Shown: piece by piece, positions 7,055 to 12,720 of the stretch | Numbering within the stretch: the stretch's first letter is position 1 | How the letters are laid out: the number at the start of each line of letters is the position of its first letter | Source of the DNA: an uncultured Erysipelotrichaceae bacterium | GTDB lineage: Bacteria > Bacillota_I > Bacilli_A > RF39 > UBA660 | Assembly: GCA_902766135.1 (NCBI GenBank) | Contig: CACXCK010000135.1 | Span: 1 to 12,720, forward strand | DNA length: 12,720 nt | Direction: 5' to 3' | The notes under the pieces: generated by a model | What the model was told of the DNA's origin: nothing | The model's database searches: none | Seen by the model: only the letters and a program-made list of their open reading frames with translations | Position numbers and translations under genes: made by a program

Positions 7055-8263
7055 TCAATTATTTGAAACACAGCGTATCACCTTACGCTTTGATTTAAAA
7101 TCAAATAAACGCATATTAATATTACTATCGCTATTCAATAGAATAACAAAAAATAAAATAAAAACATTTCTAGCACTGAATATATATGGTTCCATAAAAG
7201 ACCAAAACAATACTATTATAATAACGAAAACACTTTTATAATCAGTTTTAGCTATAAACTTTTTTATTAGCAATCCATAGCTTATAATAATTATCATAGT
7301 TGGAACAATTCCATAATCAATTAGTATTCTAACATATGAATTATCAACAAAATTGTATTCGAATCCATCTTTAGAAATTAAATAACCATATCCTCCCCAT
7401 CCATACCATTCAGCTTCTTGTCCAAAAAAAGTTAAATCATAATTAGAAACAGCACGAGAAGAATAAAGAATTCGATCACTAAATAGCTCATTAACCCGTA
7501 AAGCAATTACATTTTTATTGTCATACATGTATATTAAACTAAAAGAGATGACAGTCATAATAATAGGAAAAGCACAAAGAATAGTTTTTAAAAATTTTTT
7601 ACTAATTATTGTATTTAAAAAGGAAGCTATTTTTTTATTCTTAGTAATAACTAACCAGATAATAATAATATTTATAAGCAAGAAGCTCATCCTTCCATCT
7701 GTATATAAATATAAAAAGACATTTATATTCTCTATAATAAATAGCTCCATCATTTTTAATTTATCAACCAAATAATAATATAACAAAACAATAATCAAAT
7801 ATAAGCTAAAACAATCTGTAGGATAGATAAAACCTAATGAATGTCTAATATTAGAGCCTCTAGTATAGGTCCAATCAGGCACAATTTTAATCAAAGATAA
7901 AACAATAATTAAAATAAAAATAACAATTAAACACTTAAATAGTAAAGAAAAGAATCTTTTAAAATCTATTTCCTTTGATGCTACTAATAATATCATTATA
8001 ACAACAATTGACTTGTCACCAGAAAAAAGAAAAATAATAATAGATAACACAAAACCTAACATTTCAAATAACGTAACTTTTTTATATTCAAAAATAATCT
8101 TTAGCAAACAAAAGGAATAGCAAAAATATCTTACTGCTTTAAGAAAAGGAGTTATGCTATCATTTTTATAAAAAACACAAACAATTGGCAAAACAACTTG
8201 AAAAATAATACATAAAACCAAAACATAATAAAAATACTTATTGATTATTTTATCTATCTTCAT
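7055..8263 (-). CDS. Wzy-like surface polysaccharide polymerase
   Basis: A 402-residue protein with many hydrophobic segments, no signal peptide and a large polar outer loop at about 245-310, the general plan of O-antigen/capsule polymerases. 'NIRHSLGFIYPTD' (138-150) resembles the R-x-S-x-G-F-x-x-P motif seen in many streptococcal Wzy-type polymerases, where the arginine is in a periplasmic or outer loop. Such proteins join flipped repeat units. Sequence conservation in the family is poor, so the call rests on topology, this motif and position next to wzx. It follows a broken gene for another polymerase, which it may have replaced. AGGAGG at 8269-8274 sits 5 bases before ATG. The stop is TGA. 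Confidence 0.8.
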   Translation of the reverse strand: MKIDKIINKYFYYVLVLCIIFQVVLPIVCVFYKNDSITPFLKAVRYFCYSFCLLKIIFEYKKVTLFEMLGFVLSIIIFLFSGDKSIVVIMILLVASKEIDFKRFFSLLFKCLIVIFILIIVLSLIKIVPDWTYTRGSNIRHSLGFIYPTDCFSLYLIIVLLYYYLVDKLKMMELFIIENINVFLYLYTDGRMSFLLINIIIIWLVITKNKKIASFLNTIISKKFLKTILCAFPIIMTVISFSLIYMYDNKNVIALRVNELFSDRILYSSRAVSNYDLTFFGQEAEWYGWGGYGYLISKDGFEYNFVDNSYVRILIDYGIVPTMIIIISYGLLIKKFIAKTDYKSVFVIIIVLFWSFMEPYIFSARNVFILFFVILLNSDSNINMRLFDFKSKRKVIRCVSNN

Positions 8264-8268
8264 TTTTT

Positions 8269-8274
8269 CCTCCT
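8269..8274 (-). promoter_or_regulatory. Ribosome binding site of the intact polymerase gene
   Basis: AGGAGG, 5 bases before the ATG. The 54 bases between this gene and the polymerase remnant show no clear promoter or terminator. Confidence 0.75.
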
Positions 8275-8317
8275 AACTATCAATCAAATTGTATATCAAG
8301 CATCAAAGACTCAAATA

Positions 8318-8891
8318 TTATCTATAATGCTTATTAAACAATCTATTTATAAAAATATAAGCTTTAAGGGTCATAAATCTGTTTAACAAAACAAAAACAT
8401 CAACCTTTTTTAAGAATTTTATTTCCTTAATGCTCATTAGAATATAAAACGCCTTTACTTCTATAAAACGATAAAAGACTAGAAATATTATCACTATTGA
8501 CCCCAAAATAATTACATATTCTTTTAATTTCTAAAATCATTAATAATATTGTTGCTAATATAAATAAACTTAATAGCACTATTTTCCACTTTTCTATTAC
8601 TATTTCTTCCTGTTTAACAACTTTGTTTTTTTCTTCATTTTTTTTACAAAACTTTAAAGCCGTTTTAGCTCCAATTACAAAACTTAATATACCAATTAAA
8701 TTATTAATATTAATTGCATTGATAATTCTTTATGAACATTCCACGATAAAGTACCAATCAAAGCAAAAATAAACACTCCTAAAAACGATAATACTGATAA
8801 AAAATTAAGAGAAATAATATCTTTTTCACTTAAAAAAACATAAAATAGCAATATACTTAACACTATTATTATATATATGTATGTATGTCAT
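8318..8891 (-). pseudogene. Remnant of an oligosaccharide repeat unit polymerase (Wzy), frameshifted and truncated
   Basis: The gene starts as a normal operon member: ATG at 8891-8889 overlaps the TGA of the upstream glycosyltransferase (ATGA), with GGAGG 5 bases before. In that frame it stops after 21 codons. Read across frames, a continuous protein appears. Part A (to TAA at 8696-8698) reads 'IVLSILLFYVFLSEKDIISL ... LIGTLSWNVHKELS'. Part B (about 8715 to TAA at 8427-8429) has 'NLIGILSFVIGAKTALKF', a hydrophobic segment, then 'ISSLLSFYRSKGVLYSNEH'. Part C ends 'FINRLFNKHYR' at 8318. Hydrophobic pattern, the 'W-N' block and the 'YR' block resemble the N-terminal half of oligosaccharide repeat unit polymerases. 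Two changes between A, B and C and one near the start break it, and the C-terminal half (family length about 400-450) is absent. Part C could be read from an ATG at 8504-8506, but is better taken as a fragment. Confidence 0.75.
8870..8887 (-). repeat. CATA tetranucleotide repeat at the start of the polymerase remnant
   Basis: Three CATA units (8887-8876) are followed directly by a TA run, beginning one base after the ATG codon. Loss of a single CATA unit would put the ATG in frame with part A of the remnant, giving a start MTYIYIIIVLS. Confidence 0.7.
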
Positions 8892-9892
8892 TTCAACCTC
8901 CATTGAATGCGTTTGTATATTTTCAATAACTTATATAACATATAATTATTCTTTCTTATTATGGATACAGCTTTAGAATATTTTGGCATTAATTCATATA
9001 TTTCAAAACTTATATTCTTAATGTCTTCATCAAAACGTTGTATTAAGCTATAATTATCCTTTGTCGCTTCCAATGTCATCAAATAATTGCCTATTCCGCT
9101 TGCAAATATTGACGCAAGATAATTATCATAGAACTCTCTTTTATTTTTTCCAAGCTTTTTTACTTGTTTTTTATAAGAATTAATTAGTGTATATGACATT
9201 TTTTGATGATCTTTCCAGTGCTTTTTTCTTCCGCTTATGCTAATCGATTGGCCTTCTCGACCGCTTCTGTAAATATAAACCGGATAATCTAAAACATGTA
9301 TTGTTTTTGCAAACATAAAAGATAATGCAACATATTCAGTATCCGTATAAAAACAATGTTCATCTATTCTTATTTTGTTATTCTTTAGCATTTTAGTATT
9401 ATATGCTAAATTATGCATATATAAAATACTCGAATCCTTAATAATAGCTTCTATTTCCTTTTTGCAATCACTATGTTTTGTAATAGGGTTTTCGTTAATC
9501 TCTTCTGTCCCATCTTTTTCAAAATATGTAACATATGGAGTGTAAATTACATCTGAATCTATGTTTTCGATATCATCCACAAGTTTATTCAAATTATCAG
9601 TATCGTACCAATCGTCACCATCTAATTGTTTAAAATACTTGCCAGATGCCTCTCTAATACCAGCATTTATTGTAGAACCATAACCTCCATTTTCTTTGTC
9701 AATTAGTTTAAAAGTATTAGGATACTTTTTACAATATTTTTGTGCAATATCTTTAGTTTTATCCTTAGAACCATCATTTACTATTAAAACCTCTAATTTA
9801 TCCATATTATCAATAATTAATGACTCTAAAGCCTTATTTAAAAAGTGTTCAACATTATATGCCGCAATTGATATAGTTAAATTTTTTTTCAT
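8888..9892 (-). CDS. GT2-family glycosyltransferase
   Basis: A 334-residue cytoplasmic GT-A enzyme of family 2 that adds a sugar to the growing lipid-linked repeat unit. 'ISIAAYNVEHFL' (8-18) and 'VLIVNDGSKDKT' (35-46) form the nucleotide-sugar site. 'KENGGYGSTINAG' (66-78) and the metal-binding DGDD (91-94) follow, with 'YTDTEY' (182-187) as the likely base region. The last ~130 residues are basic and aromatic, suited to membrane contact. The length is normal. An AAGGAT ribosome binding site lies in the 14-base gap after the Stealth gene. The TGA stop overlaps the ATG of the broken polymerase, whose ribosome binding site is inside this gene's last codons. The donor sugar is not readable from sequence. 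Confidence 0.9.
   Translation of the reverse strand: MKKNLTISIAAYNVEHFLNKALESLIIDNMDKLEVLIVNDGSKDKTKDIAQKYCKKYPNTFKLIDKENGGYGSTINAGIREASGKYFKQLDGDDWYDTDNLNKLVDDIENIDSDVIYTPYVTYFEKDGTEEINENPITKHSDCKKEIEAIIKDSSILYMHNLAYNTKMLKNNKIRIDEHCFYTDTEYVALSFMFAKTIHVLDYPVYIYRSGREGQSISISGRKKHWKDHQKMSYTLINSYKKQVKKLGKNKREFYDNYLASIFASGIGNYLMTLEATKDNYSLIQRFDEDIKNISFEIYELMPKYSKAVSIIRKNNYMLYKLLKIYKRIQWRLK
8897..8901 (-). promoter_or_regulatory. Ribosome binding site left in front of the polymerase remnant
   Basis: GGAGG, 5 bases before the ATG at 8891. It shows where the broken gene began and argues that it was once translated by coupling to the upstream glycosyltransferase. Confidence 0.6.
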
Positions 9893-9906
9893 AATAATTA
9901 TCCTTT

Positions 9907-10893
9907 CTATTTTTCATAAGATGATTTTTCCGGCAAGATAGTTTCAAATGCTTCAATTAATTCTTTTTGAACGTTCTTAAAGTCTATTGTTTCATCAGAA
10001 TCATTGATACAAATCATTTTGTATTTATTTTTTTTTATACAATTTGTTAATTCCATATTATTATTCTTCAAGTCAAAGTATTTTCCAAATTTATGACTTC
10101 TTGGGATAAAATTTCCATCCATCATTTGAACCACTTTTATTAGCCATTGCGTTATATTATCTTTATTCCTAAATTTTGATTCAATTGTTTTTTGACATAA
10201 ATCCGGTTCTTTTTCCCAAATCCAATCAAAATATTTTTTTATAAAAGATTGAGGCAAATGATTATAATAGAATCCAGCAAAATTATTATATGGAGATAAT
10301 AGTAAAGTCCTAAAATTGTTGACCCCGTACTTTAAATTATAATATTTAAAAAAACTTTTTTTATAAACCTCTTTTTTATTATAATATTTATTTACTATAT
10401 TTGTATTGTTTAATAAATTGTATTGAATCATATCATTATTTGCCAAAATGATATTTTCTGCATAATCATCTCTTGGCTTCCCGTTTAAAAAAAAGTCATT
10501 TTCATCCACATCTGAAGTTAAATACATGTCATCATTAAAGAGCACAAATTGTTCCCCTAACTCTTTTATGTTTGCAATATTAAGTTCTATTGCATTAGAA
10601 TTATATGTTGGTAAACAATATTTTGGAATAAAGTCTTTATGATTTACAATAGTTATTTTTGGATGATTTACATTTAAGAATGGTGGAAGATGCCCATAAG
10701 TTATAAAGAAAATATGATTTACCCAAGGCGCATATCGTTCAACTCCTCGAAACCAATATTTTAATAAATCCCAATCTCTATATCGGTTGATGCAATCGTC
10801 AACTTCAATATCCGGCTTGTAGTGTTTTTTTTCTTCGAGCCATTTTTTATCTGCACCATCTACCCACAAAATTACAAAATCAATTTTTTTCAT
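9907..10893 (-). CDS. Stealth-family sugar-phosphate transferase (capsular polysaccharide phosphotransferase)
   Basis: Stealth proteins transfer a hexose-1-phosphate (for example N-acetylglucosamine-1-phosphate) from a nucleotide sugar to a glycan, making phosphodiester-linked surface polysaccharides; they share ancestry with the animal GlcNAc-1-phosphotransferase. All four conserved regions can be seen in 328 residues. CR1 is 'IDFVILWVDGADKKW' (4-18). CR2 is long (37-125: 'RYRDWDLLKYWFRGVERYAP', 'ITYGHLPPFL', 'VLFNDDMYL'). CR3 is at about 212-255 ('HLPQSFIKKYFDWIWEKEP', 'NITQWL'). CR4 is near the end ('CINDSDE...FETILPEKSSYEK'). The NDD of CR2 and the NDS of CR4 are usual for the family. The start overlaps the GT4 stop by 4 bases (ATGA). 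It is complete, without odd features. Confidence 0.93.
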   Translation of the reverse strand: MKKIDFVILWVDGADKKWLEEKKHYKPDIEVDDCINRYRDWDLLKYWFRGVERYAPWVNHIFFITYGHLPPFLNVNHPKITIVNHKDFIPKYCLPTYNSNAIELNIANIKELGEQFVLFNDDMYLTSDVDENDFFLNGKPRDDYAENIILANNDMIQYNLLNNTNIVNKYYNKKEVYKKSFFKYYNLKYGVNNFRTLLLSPYNNFAGFYYNHLPQSFIKKYFDWIWEKEPDLCQKTIESKFRNKDNITQWLIKVVQMMDGNFIPRSHKFGKYFDLKNNNMELTNCIKKNKYKMICINDSDETIDFKNVQKELIEAFETILPEKSSYEK

Positions 10894-12080
10894 ACTTCAC
10901 AATCACGAATTATCCTTTCATAAACTTTACACAATTCTTCAGCATAATGATTCTTCATATTAAACTCAAATTTTTTATACCATTGATTGTAGCTTCTAAT
11001 GATTTCTATCAATTCTTCATAGTTAGAAAAAACTTTACCATTTCTTTTATTTATATAATCTCTAGCAGCACAGCAATCACTTACTATACATGGAATTGAA
11101 TACTGAAAGGCTTCTAAGGGAGTTAGTGGAGCACATTCATACCAACGGCTAGGAAAAACTAGCGCTTTTGATTTTTGTATATATTTTCTTACTTCTTGAT
11201 TGCTTTTCCAACCAACATATTTTACATTAGGATATTTCTTTTTTAATAATTCCAATTCACTTCCGTCACCTACTACAATTCCTTTTTCGTTTAGCTCTGT
11301 CATCGCTTTACAAAACAAATCCACTCCTTTTTCTTTAGTAACACGTCCTACATACAAAAAATAATCATTTTGATTTGCCTTAATTGGCGTACGATTTTCA
11401 TCCAAATCAATTGGATTTTGTACAAAAAAGAGATTAACATCCCGAGATAATGTCTTTTTTAGAATTCTTTCACTAAACCTAGAAATTGTAATCACATTTT
11501 TTAAATCTCTATTTAAATGAACAATATGGTTTTGAACGAATTGTCTAACAATCCTATAGCATTTAAGCCAATAATTTCTTGAATCACAATTTGTTTTAAT
11601 ACATTCAAAACTTAGTGGTTTTAAGTGACAAATTTTATTTTGTTTATAATTGAAGTAACCTCCATTAGGGCAAGCAGTAAAATAGTCATGAAGAGTTACC
11701 ACACATTTAAACTTCTCTTTAAAAATAACCTTAAAAATACTGCTTGATAAACATTTTGTCCACCCATGAACATGAACAATAGTTTCTTCTCTTTTTAATG
11801 TTTCTAATAATTTCTTGAGTTTATTTTTAGAATATCGGTTATATAATCCATGTATAATTCCACGCATCCTGTTCCTATCTTTTAGGGATTCATATTTTTC
11901 CAAACAGTAATCTTTTACTCGCGGATCCAGTTCTGAAATATGATTTGTTGTATACGAAAAAAAAAGTACATTATAACCTTTTGCTACCAATAGATTAGCT
12001 GTTTGAATCGCAACCTTACTGGCCCCGCCTTGAGTATAATTATAATCATTAATGATTAATATATTCTTTATCTTAGACAT
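10890..12080 (-). CDS. GT4-family glycosyltransferase
   Basis: A 396-residue GT-B enzyme. The N-terminal domain (1 to about 200) has the acceptor-side loop 'TQGGASKVAIQTANLL' (16-31), 'VHVHGW' (102-107) and 'VVTLHDYFTACPNGGY' (127-142), a cysteine-containing stretch common in a subgroup of GT4 enzymes. The C-terminal donor domain has 'FLYVGRVTKEKGVDLF' (241-256), 'VVGDGSELE' (269-277) and the retaining-enzyme E-x7-E motif (E315, E323) in 'FPSRWYECAPLTPLEAF'. It acts on the cytoplasmic side on a lipid-linked glycan. The start overlaps the upstream gene by 8 bases (ATGTCTAA) and its own stop overlaps the Stealth start. The sugar added is unknown. Confidence 0.92.
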   Translation of the reverse strand: MSKIKNILIINDYNYTQGGASKVAIQTANLLVAKGYNVLFFSYTTNHISELDPRVKDYCLEKYESLKDRNRMRGIIHGLYNRYSKNKLKKLLETLKREETIVHVHGWTKCLSSSIFKVIFKEKFKCVVTLHDYFTACPNGGYFNYKQNKICHLKPLSFECIKTNCDSRNYWLKCYRIVRQFVQNHIVHLNRDLKNVITISRFSERILKKTLSRDVNLFFVQNPIDLDENRTPIKANQNDYFLYVGRVTKEKGVDLFCKAMTELNEKGIVVGDGSELELLKKKYPNVKYVGWKSNQEVRKYIQKSKALVFPSRWYECAPLTPLEAFQYSIPCIVSDCCAARDYINKRNGKVFSNYEELIEIIRSYNQWYKKFEFNMKNHYAEELCKVYERIIRDCEV

Positions 12081-12720
12081 TCTTTTTCCCAGCCCTCATT
12101 CCAAACCATCTAGCTCCCATATCAAATGGGAATCTAAACAACACTTTTATATTAAACTCCTGTATAGCTCTTTTCAATATATATTTAGCAAGTCCTCCAC
12201 CAGTCTTAGTAGTGCCATACTGATCTAAATAACTATTTTCTTTCATAAACTTTCCTGTAAGTTTATATCTATCATACAATTCTTTTAATTTAAATTTATG
12301 TGAATGATATACTATACTTTCAGCTTCGTAACTAATTGTATAACCATTCATTATTAGTTTATATGCAAAATACATATCTTCATTAATAGGTAAATTCTTG
12401 TCATCATATCCTTTTAGCTTTTTAAAAATGCTTGTTTTAATAGCACTTGATGCATCGCTGAAGAAAAAAGTTCTAAGGCCTAATCTTTCTAAATCATTCT
12501 TGGTTACCATAGAACTATTATTTGGATAATTCTTTTCTCTAGTATATTTTTCTATATTGTTATATTTAGTAATTTGTCTTGAATATGCTGCTTCACACTT
12601 ACCATCTATAATATTTTTAGTTAAGTAATAAAGCCACATGTCACTTTCAATAACCACATCTTGAGTAATAAATACAATTATATCTGCTTTACTTTTTAAT
12701 CCTGCTTTTTCTCTTACTAA
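12073..12720 (-). CDS. GT2-family glycosyltransferase, rhamnosyltransferase-like (5' end outside window)
   Basis: The reading frame is open to the window edge, so the true start lies beyond 12720; an internal GTG at 12655-12657 is not the start. The visible 215 residues are the C-terminal two thirds of a rhamnosyltransferase-like GT2 enzyme. They include 'IIVFITQDVVIES' (14-26, the TQD taking the place of DxD), 'AAYSRQITKYNNIEKYTREK' (44-63), 'LRTFFFSDASSAIK' (82-95), 'INEDMYFAYKLI' (112-123) and 'YEAESIVYHSHKFKLKELYDRY' in two parts at 131-152. In relatives these enzymes transfer rhamnose from dTDP-rhamnose to the repeat unit. It is coupled to the GT4 gene by an 8-base overlap. The N-terminal nucleotide site is not seen. 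Confidence 0.88.
   Translation of the reverse strand, partial: LVREKAGLKSKADIIVFITQDVVIESDMWLYYLTKNIIDGKCEAAYSRQITKYNNIEKYTREKNYPNNSSMVTKNDLERLGLRTFFFSDASSAIKTSIFKKLKGYDDKNLPINEDMYFAYKLIMNGYTISYEAESIVYHSHKFKLKELYDRYKLTGKFMKENSYLDQYGTTKTGGGLAKYILKRAIQEFNIKVLFRFPFDMGARWFGMRAGKKNV

Noticed and set aside
5573..8263. The very AT-rich stretch over the flippase and polymerase as a sign of recent transfer.
   Set aside because: These proteins are rich in isoleucine, phenylalanine, leucine and lysine, which alone lowers GC. Without a codon-use comparison the claim is not supported.
8318..8506. A 62-codon open frame that could be called a small membrane protein.
   Set aside because: It has no clear ribosome binding site, and its C-terminal part continues the polymerase remnant after a frame change; it is better explained as a fragment.
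8696..8890. The TGA of the GT2 gene is in frame with the first long segment of the polymerase remnant, so reading UGA as tryptophan would fuse them.
   Set aside because: Tryptophan is written TGG throughout, and the ATGA overlap with GGAGG marks a separate gene start. The shared frame can arise by chance in one of three cases.
10028..10036. A run of nine A (minus strand) in the Stealth gene as a possible phase-variable tract.
   Set aside because: Such runs are common in DNA this AT-rich, encode lysines here, and the gene is in frame; there is no sign of switching.

Overview
The window is AT-rich bacterial DNA with every supportable gene on the minus strand, so it is read from high to low coordinates. 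The following point to a low-GC Bacillota-type Gram-positive (Bacilli-like, probably host- or gut-associated): AGGAGG-type ribosome binding sites, short sigma-70/sigma-A-type promoters, NPKTG sortase sorting signals and a MucBP-like domain. I cannot fix the genus. UGA ends two genes and UGG is the tryptophan codon, so the genetic code is the ordinary bacterial one.

Region 1 (12720 to 3424) is the downstream part of a surface polysaccharide (capsule or exopolysaccharide) operon of the Wzx/Wzy type. In transcription order it holds a rhamnosyltransferase-like GT2 enzyme cut by the window edge, a GT4 glycosyltransferase, a Stealth-family sugar-phosphate transferase and a second GT2 glycosyltransferase. 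Then come a broken remnant of a Wzy-type polymerase, an intact unrelated-looking polymerase, a Wzx flippase, a membrane acyltransferase and UDP-galactopyranose mutase (glf). Genes overlap by 4-8 bases or lie close together, so one transcript is likely; its promoter is outside the window. A strong candidate terminator that includes the glf stop codon ends the operon. Together the genes predict a repeat unit built at the membrane, with at least one phosphodiester-linked sugar (Stealth), galactofuranose (precursor from Glf) and probably O-acyl groups. The unit would be flipped by Wzx and polymerised outside.

Region 2 (3403 to 1) holds two tandem paralogous genes for secreted, cell-wall-anchored proteins. 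Each has its own promoter and terminator. Each protein has a signal peptide, a head that looks like the ComEC-type metallo-beta-lactamase fold but has lost most metal ligands, a MucBP-like domain, a further conserved domain and an NPKTG sorting signal. The heads differ strongly while the stalks are nearly the same.

The most interesting points are the pair of surface-displayed pseudo-metallohydrolases with variable heads on a conserved stalk, and the fossil polymerase. The fossil keeps a good ribosome binding site and start codon but is broken by at least three frame changes, the first at a CATA tetranucleotide repeat, and has lost its C-terminal half. This suggests that polymerase specificity was swapped in this locus.
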